From B1SED10-16 sp046498365 (GTDB taxonomy: Bacteria > Desulfobacterota > Desulfobacteria > Desulfobacterales > Desulfosalsimonadaceae): a stretch of DNA of 34,661 bases. The stretch lies in the NCBI GenBank assembly GCA_046498365.1, contig JAWOAV010000059.1, forward strand, positions 1 to 34,661, in the 5' to 3' direction. Both the position numbers and the translations under genes were made by a program. Shown here in pieces: positions 15,787-23,984 of this stretch. The notes beneath the pieces are model-generated. The model saw only the letters and a list, made by a program, of their open reading frames with translations. It made no database searches and was not told where the DNA came from. How positions within the stretch are numbered: the stretch's first letter is position 1; every line of letters begins with the position of its first letter.

Positions 15787-17640
15787 ATGGAAACAAAAGC
15801 TGCCGAAAATAACGAAATGAACATTTCGAAAATCTCTTTTTCAAAAAGCCTCCGCGGGAAACTGACTTGGATTCTCAGTGGAATCGTTGTCTGTACGATG
15901 GCGGCATGGGCAGGCGTGCTCTTGTTCATCGCTCCGGCCCTGCTTGAAAGCCCGGCCGCCGTTATTCTCATCGGAGGGCTACTGCTCGGGCTCGCTTTAT
16001 TTCTGGTGCAAAAGGCGATCGTTTTTTTGGTTGAAAAGCCGATGTTGCAGGTCTGCGAGGCGGCCCTCCGGGTTGCCGGGGAAAAATTTCCGGACCGGCT
16101 GCCTGCATCCGTTGAAGATGAAATTGCCTGGCTTTCGGCGTACATCGACATGATATCGGACCTGCTTGACTACAAACAGCAGGAATTCGCCCAGGAGCAC
16201 AGCGAGTACCACAACCTTTTTGAAACCGTCCCCTGCCTCATTACCATACAGGACCGCAACCTCCGGCTCATCCGCTACAACAGGGAATTTGCGGATAAAT
16301 TCGACCCCCGGCAGGGGGATTACTGTTATTCCGTATACAAGGGCCGCACCGAGAAATGCGAGAATTGTCCGGTTGAAAAAACTTTCCGTGACGGGGAATC
16401 GCACACCTTTGAGGAGGCCGGGTACAACCGTGACGGCAAACCGATCCGCTGGGTCGCGCGCACAGCGCCCATCAAGGATGAATACGGCAACGTTGTGGCG
16501 GCTATGGAAATGAGCCTTGACGTGACACTGAAAAGGGAGCTGGAGGAAAAGCTGGAAGACTCCCAGCGCCGCTACCAGGCGATTTTTTCCAATATCCCCA
16601 ATCCCGTCTTTGTTCTGGATCCAGACACAATGGTTATCCTGGACTGCAACGATTCCGTGGAAACGGTGTACGGGTATACACAGAGGGAATTGAAGGGGAA
16701 ATCATTCCTTGATTTTTTCGAAAAGGAGGAGTGCGAGACGTACGCCTCAAAACTTCAGGGGGAAACGTTCATTCACCAGGCAAGGCAGTTCGACCGGAAC
16801 GGCAACGCCCTTTTCGTGGATATACGGTCCTCGAGGACCGATTACCCGGAGTGGGAGGTGCTGCTTGTGACGACATCGGACATCACCCAGCAGCTTGAAA
16901 CGGAACAGCAATTGATTCAGGCCAGTAAAATGACTACCCTGGGAGAGATGGCCACCGGCATTGCCCACGAGCTGAATCAACCGCTTTCCGTGATGAAGAC
17001 CGCCAGCGGTTTTATGTTGAAGAAGTTCCAGTCCGGCGAGGCAGTCGGCACCGAGATCATGGGAAGCATGCTTGCGAAAATCGACAACAACGTGGACCGA
17101 GCCACCAATATCATCGGCCACATGCGGCAGTTTGCCCGAAAGTCCGAGCTGGACCTGGAAAACGTGGATGTGAACCAGGTGCTTCAGATGGCTTCGGAAA
17201 TCTTTGCCGAGCAGTTGAAATTACGAGGGATTTATGTGAAATGGAATACAGGAGAAAACCTGCCGTTCATCCGGGCCAACCCCAGTCGCCTGGAGCAGGT
17301 TTTTGTCAACATTCTCATCAATGCAAGGGATGCCATCGAGGAAAAATGGGGGGACAAGCGCGCGGCGCCGGAAGACAAGACAATCACCATCACCACGCAG
17401 CGCAGCGGCGGCTTCGTTATCGTTGAAATCTGCGATACCGGCAACGGGATTCCCGAATCCATCATGGATAAAATATTCGAGCCGTTTTTTACCACCAAGC
17501 CCGTGGGAAGCGGCACGGGGCTGGGGTTATCCATCAGCTACGGCATCATAAAGGAATCCGGTGGCACCATCCGGGCCGCCAACAGAAAAACCGGCGGCGT
17601 CTGTTTTACCATTCGGTTTCCCGTTTGTCAGGAGGGTTGA
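15787..17640 (+). CDS. Membrane-bound PAS sensor histidine kinase with Cys motif
   Basis: Sensor kinase of 617 residues. Two membrane helices (about 27-50 and 57-80) with almost no loop between them anchor it, so sensing is probably cytoplasmic. PAS 1 (about 140-245) carries Cys180, Cys191 and Cys194 (C-x10-C-x2-C, GDYCYS...CENCPVEKTF); PAS 2 lies at about 260-370. HisKA has His394 in GIAHELNQPL. The HATPase has NILINARDAI, DTGNGIP and EPFFTTKPVGSGTGLGLS. It starts 12 nt after hdrB, with GGGGCAAG before the ATG, and is very probably co-transcribed with it. Candidate phosphate acceptors next door are the receiver inside the double HdrA, the free receiver at 17863 and the hybrid at 18285. The same Cys pattern recurs in that hybrid. 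Confidence 0.93.
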   Translation: METKAAENNEMNISKISFSKSLRGKLTWILSGIVVCTMAAWAGVLLFIAPALLESPAAVILIGGLLLGLALFLVQKAIVFLVEKPMLQVCEAALRVAGEKFPDRLPASVEDEIAWLSAYIDMISDLLDYKQQEFAQEHSEYHNLFETVPCLITIQDRNLRLIRYNREFADKFDPRQGDYCYSVYKGRTEKCENCPVEKTFRDGESHTFEEAGYNRDGKPIRWVARTAPIKDEYGNVVAAMEMSLDVTLKRELEEKLEDSQRRYQAIFSNIPNPVFVLDPDTMVILDCNDSVETVYGYTQRELKGKSFLDFFEKEECETYASKLQGETFIHQARQFDRNGNALFVDIRSSRTDYPEWEVLLVTTSDITQQLETEQQLIQASKMTTLGEMATGIAHELNQPLSVMKTASGFMLKKFQSGEAVGTEIMGSMLAKIDNNVDRATNIIGHMRQFARKSELDLENVDVNQVLQMASEIFAEQLKLRGIYVKWNTGENLPFIRANPSRLEQVFVNILINARDAIEEKWGDKRAAPEDKTITITTQRSGGFVIVEICDTGNGIPESIMDKIFEPFFTTKPVGSGTGLGLSISYGIIKESGGTIRAANRKTGGVCFTIRFPVCQEG

Positions 17641-17671
17641 CGGACTGTTCGTTTTCAGAACCCGATTACTA

Positions 17672-17754
17672 TTTTTTGCATTCTTGCATAGACAGTAAAA
17701 TATCCCATAGAATATTGGCGCCTGATCATCTTGTCTATTGATAAATGCAAAGAA
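17672..17754. repeat. Short inverted-repeat element (MITE-like)
   Basis: About 24-bp imperfect terminal inverted repeats, TTTTTTGCATTCTTGCATAG (from 17672) and the complement of TCTTTGCATTTATCAATAGAC (ending at 17754), bound an 83-bp noncoding segment. The ends match those of the larger elements at 28402-28880 and 31646-32122. It lies in the 222-nt gap between the sensor kinase and the free receiver, where it may affect transcript continuity. Confidence 0.6.
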
Positions 17755-17862
17755 TTGTACCACCGTGCCAATGAATATCCCGATCCGAGATGTGACCGGC
17801 CCCCCCGCAGGGCGGGCAAGGTCGCAAAACAGAGGAACCGAAAAACCGAAAGGAGACTCCCG

Positions 17863-18216
17863 ATGGCAAAAAAAGTCATGGTCGTGGATGACGATCCCAA
17901 TATTGTGAAATACATTTCCGCGGTTCTGGAGGATGCCGGGTACGAAACCTGCAGTGCCAGCGACGGGGCCGAGGCTTACGAGGTGTTGAAAAAGGAGTCC
18001 CCGGACCTGATCACACTGGACCTTGACATGCCGGAGGAATGGGGCCCCCGTTTTTATCGCCGGTATTCCAAAAAACCGGAATACAAGGATATCCCCGTAA
18101 TCGTGGTCAGCGGGCTTTCCGGTATTGATCATGCGATCAACACTGCGGTGGCGGTGGTTCAAAAGCCGTTCGAGCCGGAGGAGCTGCTGAAGATTGTCAA
18201 AAATACCATCGGCTGA
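17863..18216 (+). CDS. Single-domain response regulator (CheY-like)
   Basis: A 117-residue receiver without output domain. Asp10 and Asp11 form the acidic pair, Asp53 in TLDLDMP is the phosphoacceptor, and Lys101 in QKPFEP completes the site. The stretch DMPEEWGPRFYRRYSKKPEYKDIPVI, with the long alpha3-beta4 region and VVSGLSG, marks a recognisable subgroup of stand-alone receivers. AGGAGA precedes the ATG; an in-frame ATG at 17731 lies inside a repeat and is rejected as start. The gene sits between a PAS kinase and a receiver-PAS-kinase hybrid, so it may be a phosphate shuttle or a protein-interaction switch. It follows the kinase after a gap with a repeat and precedes the hybrid by 68 nt. 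Confidence 0.9.
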   Translation: MAKKVMVVDDDPNIVKYISAVLEDAGYETCSASDGAEAYEVLKKESPDLITLDLDMPEEWGPRFYRRYSKKPEYKDIPVIVVSGLSGIDHAINTAVAVVQKPFEPEELLKIVKNTIG

Positions 18217-18284
18217 AACAGCGGCCCAATGAAACGCCCTTCGGCCGCGCCGTTCGTATATGCATTGAAAGGGAAAGGGGTTAC

Positions 18285-19823
18285 ATGAAAAAAACGGCAG
18301 ACAATACCCTGCTGCTCGTAGATGATGAAGCGGATGTCCGCGATATCATGCGCCTGTCCGCGGAGGATCTTGGATATGAAGTGATATGTGCAAAGGACGG
18401 CGAAGAGGCGGTTGCGCTGTTTGAAAAACATCAGCCGCCCATTGTTTTGACCGATATCAAGATGCCCCGCATGGACGGAATCGAACTGCTTGAAAAAATT
18501 AAGCAGATCGACCCGGAAACTGAAGTGATCATGATCACCGGGCATGGGGATATGAACTTTGCCGTCAAGAGTTTCCGGTTTGACGCCACGGATTTCATCA
18601 CCAAGCCCATCTCCATGGAGTCCCTGGAGCGCGCCCTGAAACGCGCCAGTGATAAAATTACGATTCGCAGGCAGTTTTACGAATATACCCAGCACCTTGA
18701 AGCGATGCTCTCCGAAAAAAAACAGCAGCTGCATGAGGATACCGGTCCAAGGCATGAAGGGTTGGATGGGGGAGAAACAACGGCAAGCACCATGCGCCAG
18801 GTACTCGAACACCTGCCATGCTACATCAGCCTGTGCGACAAAGACCTCACCATAATTGAAGCAAACGCTTATTTTATCGAAAATTTCGGCGATGCCGCCG
18901 GCAGGCATTGCTATTATCTGTGCAAGCGGCGCGATGAGCCGTGCCCGGAGTGCCCTGTCAAAAAGACCTTTGAACGCGGCAAGTCCTGCCAGCATGAAAC
19001 GGAATACCTTACGAAGGATGAGCGTACCCGAAAGGTGCTTGTCTGGACGCTTCCCGTTTTCGAGAGCGGGGGAGCCGCTGTCAGGCAGGTCATGTCCATC
19101 GCAACCGACCTGGAGGAGATCAGTGAGATGCAGGATAATCTCTCTTCCCTGGGGTTGATGATCGGATCGCTTTCCCATGGAATCAAGGGGCTTTTAACCG
19201 GACTGGATTCCGGCGTGTATCTGGTCAATTCCGGCATGGCAAAGGAAAACGAGGAGCGCACCCGGGAAGGGTTGAAAATTATCCAGGAAACCACGGAAAG
19301 ATTGAAGAAGGTCGTTCTGGATATCCTGTTTTACGCCAAGGAAAGGGAGTTTAAAAAGGAAACGCTGGCGGTGAAGGATTTTGCAGCTGACCTGAGCCAG
19401 GTGGTGGAATCCAGGATCGAATCCTACGGCATCGCATATCGGAAGGAATTTGAAGCGGATATGGGAGAATTCAACATCGATGCCAATTGCATGATCCAGG
19501 CCCTGATCAATGTTTTTGAAAATGCCATCAAGGCGTGCACGGAAGACGAGAAAAAGAGCAAAGAACATGAAATCGTTCTGGCGGTGCGGCCGGAAAACGG
19601 CCAGGTCTGCTTTGCCATCACAGACAATGGGATCGGCATGGATGCAGAAACCAGAAAGAGCATGTTCGAGCTTTTTTATTCCACCCGCGGGAGCAAGGGG
19701 ACCGGGCTTGGATTGTTCATCACCCGGAAGATCATCGAGGACCACGGCGGAGAGATTCATGTGGATTCTCAACCGGGCGAGGGGACCACGGTAACCGTGT
19801 GCATTCCAAGACAGACGGAGTGA
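18285..19823 (+). CDS. Receiver-PAS-histidine kinase hybrid with Cys motif
   Basis: Soluble 512-residue signalling protein. Its receiver (about 8-125) has Asp13-Asp14, Asp57 in TDIKMP and Lys108. A coiled linker leads to a PAS domain (about 170-280) with Cys209, Cys220 and Cys223 (C-x10-C-x2-C: GRHCYYLC...CPECPVKKTF), the same spacing as in the kinase at 15787; Cys213 is an extra. The presumed phosphorylation site is His298 in SLSHGIKGLLTGLDSG, an unusual H-box lacking the usual Glu-Asn after His. The HATPase has NVFENAIKA, DNGIG and LFYSTRGSKGTGLGLF. AAAGGGG precedes the ATG. It probably takes phosphate from the upstream kinase and passes or removes it; the direction is not visible from sequence. 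Confidence 0.9.
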   Translation: MKKTADNTLLLVDDEADVRDIMRLSAEDLGYEVICAKDGEEAVALFEKHQPPIVLTDIKMPRMDGIELLEKIKQIDPETEVIMITGHGDMNFAVKSFRFDATDFITKPISMESLERALKRASDKITIRRQFYEYTQHLEAMLSEKKQQLHEDTGPRHEGLDGGETTASTMRQVLEHLPCYISLCDKDLTIIEANAYFIENFGDAAGRHCYYLCKRRDEPCPECPVKKTFERGKSCQHETEYLTKDERTRKVLVWTLPVFESGGAAVRQVMSIATDLEEISEMQDNLSSLGLMIGSLSHGIKGLLTGLDSGVYLVNSGMAKENEERTREGLKIIQETTERLKKVVLDILFYAKEREFKKETLAVKDFAADLSQVVESRIESYGIAYRKEFEADMGEFNIDANCMIQALINVFENAIKACTEDEKKSKEHEIVLAVRPENGQVCFAITDNGIGMDAETRKSMFELFYSTRGSKGTGLGLFITRKIIEDHGGEIHVDSQPGEGTTVTVCIPRQTE

Positions 19824-20312
19824 AAGTCTTGCTGTGTAACCCTTAAAACTGTGTAACCCTTAAAAAGGATTACCGGGGGATTCGAGAATCCCGTGTTCCT
19901 TCTGGAGGCGCAGCACCAGAAGGGTTGTTTCGTACGATGGATCCCCGTTGCCTGCCGGTAGGGGCAGCGCCTTCCTGCAACTTTACTCCTGTCTTTTTTT
20001 TCGAATTCCCTGGTTTTGACGAAAAATGCCGGATTTCGTTCGAAAACCACGAATACGACCTTCGGCAATTACGAATTGACATGTGAGGTCAATCTTGGTA
20101 TATCCAGACAAACCGTAACATGGTTCTACTTCCTATCCACCGGCATTGGCAGACGGCCGCCCCCCCGGTTGGCCTGGTTTGTATTCCTTTTGCCGTACGG
20201 CCAGAAGGCAGTGCATTAAAAGAGGCTTGTTTTATCGTAAACCATTGTGGCAGCCGTACTAATTCAAATCGTTTGCGGCAAGTAACAAAAATCCAATAAC
20301 AAGGAGACCACC
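19824..20312. other. Intergenic region with tandem repeat, hairpins and a candidate promoter
   Basis: No gene was found. It holds a 17-bp tandem duplication (TGTGTAACCCTTAAAA, 19833-19849 and 19850-19866). A hairpin GGGATTC-GA-GAATCCC lies at 19877-19892, and an 8-bp stem CCTTCTGG/CCAGAAGG at 19898-19923. A sigma-70-like promoter follows at 20076-20104, and AAGGAG before the OmpA-type gene. The first hairpin could end the upstream transcript, but it lacks a clear T-run. Confidence 0.5.
20076..20104 (+). promoter_or_regulatory. Sigma-70-type promoter candidate
   Basis: TTGACA (20076-20081) and TATATC (20099-20104) are separated by exactly 17 nt. TTGAC also pairs with GTCAA at 20088-20092, so an operator overlapping the -35 is possible. 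It would give a leader of about 200 nt for the gene at 20313. Confidence 0.4.
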
Positions 20313-21515
20313 ATGTTCAAAAGAATCATATTTACCGTAATTGTCCTGATGATGATGATACCATCGGTTTCGGCGCGCGTCGTAGAAGATGTGGAAATGC
20401 CGGAGACGCTGACGGTCGAGGATAAAACGGTTGCCTTAAATGGTGCGGGCCTGAGAAAAGTGATGTTCATGAAGCCGTATGTTGCCGGATTGTACTTGAG
20501 GGCTCCTGAAACAGACGCTTCAAAGATCATGATGGCCGATGAACTCCAGGTGCTTCGTTTGGAGCTTCTCAGCGGACAGAGCCGGATGATGTTTCTGCGT
20601 GCCTTCAGAAACGGAATGCGGGCCGGTGGCAATTCCGTGGGGCTCAGCTGGGATGCGCTGGAACCCCAATATGAGAAGTTTACCGAGTTCCTCAGCGACG
20701 ATTTCGATGGTGGAGATGTTTTCGAGTTCACCTACATTCCCGGGGAAGGGGTGCAGGTCATTAAAAATGATGAACTGCGCGGTACCTTGGAAGGAATTGA
20801 TTTTAAAAGGGCGTTTTTCGGAATCTGGCTCAATGAGGAAAGCCCGGCGGATGATGATCTGAAAGCGGCCATGATTGCCGGTGACATGGAAGTTTCAATG
20901 GCCGAAATCAAGCAGGAGGAAATGGCACTGGCCGAAGCGGACACCAAGGCCGAGGAAGCGGCCCGCAAGGCAGAAGCCGAAGCGGAAGAAGCTGCCCGCA
21001 AGGCAGCGGAGGAAAAAGCCGCGGCGGAAGCCGAAGCCAAGAAGCTGGCTGAAAAGAAAGCTGCTGAAGAAAAAGCCAAAGCGGAAGCCGAGGCCCGGAA
21101 AGCCGCTGAAGAAAAAGCCAAGGCGGAAGCTGAGGCCCAGAAGGCCGCTGAGATGGCTGCCGAGGAAACCGAAGAAAAAGCCGCCGATACCGTTTCCCGG
21201 GGAGAATTTGCCGGAGAGCCGGTTTATTTTGGCTTTGACGACTCCTCCCTTTCGGCAGCGGCAAAAACAATTCTGGATAAAAAAGTCGAATGGTTGAAGG
21301 CAAATCCGGACGTATCCATCGCTCTTGAGGCCTCCACCGACGCCCAGGGCGCCTCGGCCTACAACGAATGGTTGGCCGAAAGGCGCGGCACAAATGTAAA
21401 AAATTATCTTACAGAGGCCGGCATCGATCCTGCCAGGCTTGAAGTGGACGTCATCGGAGAAATCACCGTCGGTGATTCTGAAAAGAACCGGCGCGTTCAA
21501 TTTCGCGTGAAATAA
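20313..21515 (+). CDS. Exported chalcone-isomerase-like / OmpA-like fusion protein
   Basis: A 400-residue envelope protein. A signal peptide (MFKRIIFTVIVLMMMIPSVSA) is followed by a chalcone-isomerase-like domain (about 22-178; KTVALNGAGLRKVMFMKPYVAGLYL, then VLRLELLSGQSR, FTYIPGEGVQV and FFGIWLNEES). Next comes an Ala/Glu/Lys-rich TolA-like helix (about 198-292). Last is a C-terminal OmpA-like peptidoglycan-binding domain (about 300-400) with FGFDDSSLS, EASTDAQGASAYNEWLAERR and NRRVQFRVK. Bacterial chalcone-isomerase-like proteins are exported proteins of mostly unknown ligand. Joining one through a long helix to a wall-binding domain suggests a periplasm-spanning anchor (inference). AAGGAG precedes the ATG. 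A 15-bp hairpin follows the stop codon. It is transcribed alone. Confidence 0.88.
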   Translation: MFKRIIFTVIVLMMMIPSVSARVVEDVEMPETLTVEDKTVALNGAGLRKVMFMKPYVAGLYLRAPETDASKIMMADELQVLRLELLSGQSRMMFLRAFRNGMRAGGNSVGLSWDALEPQYEKFTEFLSDDFDGGDVFEFTYIPGEGVQVIKNDELRGTLEGIDFKRAFFGIWLNEESPADDDLKAAMIAGDMEVSMAEIKQEEMALAEADTKAEEAARKAEAEAEEAARKAAEEKAAAEAEAKKLAEKKAAEEKAKAEAEARKAAEEKAKAEAEAQKAAEMAAEETEEKAADTVSRGEFAGEPVYFGFDDSSLSAAAKTILDKKVEWLKANPDVSIALEASTDAQGASAYNEWLAERRGTNVKNYLTEAGIDPARLEVDVIGEITVGDSEKNRRVQFRVK

Positions 21516-21527
21516 TCCTTATAGAAG

Positions 21528-21570
21528 GAACCGATCTCAACATGCCGAAAGACATTGTTGAGATCGGTTC
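21528..21570 (+). terminator. Strong hairpin after the OmpA-type gene
   Basis: A perfect 15-bp stem (GAACCGATCTCAACA at 21528-21542 with TGTTGAGATCGGTTC at 21556-21570) and a 13-nt loop lie 12 nt after the stop codon. Only pyrimidine-rich sequence, not a clean T-run, follows, so termination is likely but not certain. Confidence 0.65.
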
Positions 21571-21664
21571 TGCCGCATCCTCTGCCCCTCCCCTTTTGCT
21601 TTTCGACCAACCCCCCATCTTTTTAACAATTCTGCTTGTCAATGGTTTGTTCATGGATTAAGAA

Positions 21665-21840
21665 TGATGGACTCGTAAAAGGTCGTTTTTTCGATGGCAA
21701 AGAAAAATGTTCAAGATCAAGGCGCGCGAATTTTGATAAATTGAGAGTACTTGGCCGTACGCGTATGTCTACAAGGCGTAAGCCGTAAATTTCTCAAGAT
21801 GAAGCGCAACGCAGGTGCCGGGCTTTTTACGAAGCCATCA
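21665..21840. mobile_element. MITE-like element, second copy
   Basis: A 176-bp segment bounded by TGATGGACTCGTAAAAGG and, on the other strand, TGATGGCTTCGTAAAAAGCC. It shares the internal words CAAGATCAAGGCGCGC and CGTAC with the copy at 10697-10849. Noncoding; the frames crossing it are considered spurious. Confidence 0.7.
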
Positions 21841-21894
21841 GGAATTGGCACATCGGATGGATCAGCCAGGCACGCAGAAAATACAGGAGACGTT

Positions 21895-22149
21895 TTGACC
21901 AAAAGACCCGTAACAGCCAGTTATGTATTTTTTTATATCCTTTTTTCGCAGGATACGTGGCGGCTATGCGTTGCAATCCTGTTTTCCGTGCTGGTTGCGC
22001 CGTATACATATGCACCGGATACGGATATTTTCGGACGAGTCGTGCTGCATGTCATGGTCGCCGGAATCGGCTTTGCCGCAGGGGGGCTGCCGGCCCGTTT
22101 GATTGTCCGAATGCTGAAAAAGTGGATCGTGGGAAACAAAGCGCCGTGA
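21895..22149 (+). CDS. Small membrane protein of unknown function
   Basis: Not recognised. From a TTG at 21895 the product has 84 residues (MTKRPVTASYVFFYILFSQD...). It has two hydrophobic stretches: WRLCVAILFSVLVAPYTYA, and VVLHVMVAGIGFAAGGLPARLIV with a glycine-rich centre. A basic C-terminus follows (RMLKKWIVGNK), suggesting a two-helix inner-membrane protein. AGGAGA ends 4 nt before the TTG. The frame is open further upstream, but that part lies in the MITE-like element at 21665-21840 and shows no protein character. It precedes polX by about 60 nt in the same direction. The start and even the reality of the gene are moderately uncertain. Confidence 0.5.
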   Translation: MTKRPVTASYVFFYILFSQDTWRLCVAILFSVLVAPYTYAPDTDIFGRVVLHVMVAGIGFAAGGLPARLIVRMLKKWIVGNKAP

Positions 22150-22210
22150 CAGGGAGGTCCGCCGATCGGGCGTGTCAAGCAATTCTGCAGGATCCGCAAG
22201 GGGGATCATC

Positions 22211-23938
22211 GTGATTGTTCATAACAATGAGGTCGTGGAAATCTTTTCCAGGGTCGCCGACCTGATGGAAATCAAAGGGGAAAACCCGTTCCGGGTGCGG
22301 GCATACCGGGAAGCAGCCCGTGTAATCGGAGACCTGTCGGAACCGGTCGCGCAAATGGTGGAAGAAGGCCGGGATCTCACTGAATACAAAGGGATCGGTA
22401 AAGATCTTGCCGAAAAAATCAGGGAAATCGTCAAGACAGGGCATCTGACGGTGCTGGATTCTCTTGAAAAAGAAATCCCCCCTTCATTGCTTGATCTGAT
22501 GAAAATCCCCGACATCGGCCCGAAGAAAGCCGCCGTGATGTACAGGGAACTCGGTATAAAGAACATGGAAGACCTCAAGCAGGCGCTTGCGGAAGGAAAA
22601 ATTTCCTCCGTAAAGGGGTTTGGTGAAAAAACGGAACAGAAGATCTTTGCTTCCATTTCCATGCCGAAAAAAGGGAGCGTACCCCGTATGCTCCGCTTCG
22701 ACGCGGAGCCTTCCGCCCTGGCGTTCAAGCAATACCTGGAAGCCATACCCCATGTCGACAAGGTGCACCTTGCCGGCAGTTTCCGACGGGGGAAGGAAAC
22801 CGTAGGCGACCTCGATATCCTTGCCGCTTGCCGGGAAGGGCACGAGGAAGAGGTCATGGACGCGTTTGCCGGTTTTGAGGAAGTGCGCCATGTCTACGAA
22901 AAAGGAGGCACCAAAAGTTCTGTCCTCCTGCGAAACGATCTTCAGGTGGACATCCGGATTGTACCGGAGGCTTCCTACGGCGCGGCCCTTCATTATTTTA
23001 CCGGCTCAAAGGCGCATAATCTTGCCATTCGCAGGCTTGCGATCAATAAAAAATTAAAGATCAATGAATATGGCGTATTTGACGGAAGCAAACAGGTAGC
23101 CGGCAAAACCGAAGAGGCGGTGTATGCGGCAGTGGGCCTTCCATACATCGAGCCGGAGCTTCGTGAAAACCTGGGAGAAATCGAAGCGGCAAAAGAGGGG
23201 AAGCTGCCGGCGCTGATTGAACGAGGGGATATCCGCGGGGATCTTCATATGCATACTACCCGGACCGACGGCAGGAATTCGCTCGCCGAGATGGCGCAGG
23301 CTGCCAAGGCGCTCGGTTACGAATATATCGCCATAACGGAGCATTCACAGAAAGTAGCCATGGCCAACGGGCTCAATGAAAAAGACCTGCGCGATTACAT
23401 GGATGTAATTGATGCGATTGGCGGGGAAATCGACGGCATCACCATACTCAAGGGGATCGAGGTGGACATCCTGCAGGACGGCAGCCTTGACCTTCCGGAT
23501 TCCGTGTTGAAGGAGCTGGATATCGTGATCGGTTCGGTCCACTATCAGCAGCGTTTTCCCATAAAGCAGCAGACAAAGCGCATTATCAAGGCCATGGACA
23601 ATCCGTATCTTCAAATCCTCGGGCATCCAACGGGACGCCTTTTAAACAAAAGGGAGCCCATGGATATTGACCTGGACAGCATTATTGCGGCGGCTGCGGA
23701 AAAAAATGTGGCTCTGGAGCTGAACGCCCAGCCGGACCGGCTCGACCTGCCGCACCCGTACTGCAAGCTTGCGGCGGACACAGGCGTAAAGATCGTGGTT
23801 TCGACCGATGCCCACAGCACGGAAAATTTAAACCGCATGAAAAACGGGATCACCGAAGCCCGCCGGGGATGGCTTACAAAGGACCATGTGGTGAATACGA
23901 GACCGCTTGGGAAAATGCTGGCAATGTTGAGACGGTAG
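22211..23938 (+). CDS. polX: DNA polymerase X family protein with PHP domain (PolX)
   Basis: Bacterial PolX (575 residues), a gap-filling repair polymerase with 3'-5' exonuclease and AP-endonuclease activity in characterised members. An N-terminal 8-kDa/HhH region has NPFRVRAYREAARVI, YKGIGKDLAEKI and IPDIGPKKA. The polymerase site has GSFRRGKETVGDLDIL and VDIRIV for the metal-binding aspartates. The C-terminal PHP domain (about 335-575) shows DLHMHTTRTDG, ITEHS, GIEVDIL, GSVHYQ, GHPTGR and STDAHS. The GTG at 22211 was chosen because AAGGGGG ends about 6 nt upstream and homologues start at NNEVVEIFSRVADLMEIKG; the in-frame ATG at 22172 adds 13 unrelated residues. All catalytic motifs look intact. 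It converges on the GH13 gene with 46 nt between. Confidence 0.95.
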   Translation: MIVHNNEVVEIFSRVADLMEIKGENPFRVRAYREAARVIGDLSEPVAQMVEEGRDLTEYKGIGKDLAEKIREIVKTGHLTVLDSLEKEIPPSLLDLMKIPDIGPKKAAVMYRELGIKNMEDLKQALAEGKISSVKGFGEKTEQKIFASISMPKKGSVPRMLRFDAEPSALAFKQYLEAIPHVDKVHLAGSFRRGKETVGDLDILAACREGHEEEVMDAFAGFEEVRHVYEKGGTKSSVLLRNDLQVDIRIVPEASYGAALHYFTGSKAHNLAIRRLAINKKLKINEYGVFDGSKQVAGKTEEAVYAAVGLPYIEPELRENLGEIEAAKEGKLPALIERGDIRGDLHMHTTRTDGRNSLAEMAQAAKALGYEYIAITEHSQKVAMANGLNEKDLRDYMDVIDAIGGEIDGITILKGIEVDILQDGSLDLPDSVLKELDIVIGSVHYQQRFPIKQQTKRIIKAMDNPYLQILGHPTGRLLNKREPMDIDLDSIIAAAAEKNVALELNAQPDRLDLPHPYCKLAADTGVKIVVSTDAHSTENLNRMKNGITEARRGWLTKDHVVNTRPLGKMLAMLRR

Positions 23939-23984
23939 CGGGGGGCGGGAAAGACATGTTCTTCGATGTCGGAGGCGGGCGGTG

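Noticed and set aside
21751..21894. Upstream extension of the small membrane protein from an ATG at 21751
   Set aside because: That segment lies mainly in the MITE-like element; a TTG at 21895 with AGGAGA nearby is a better start.
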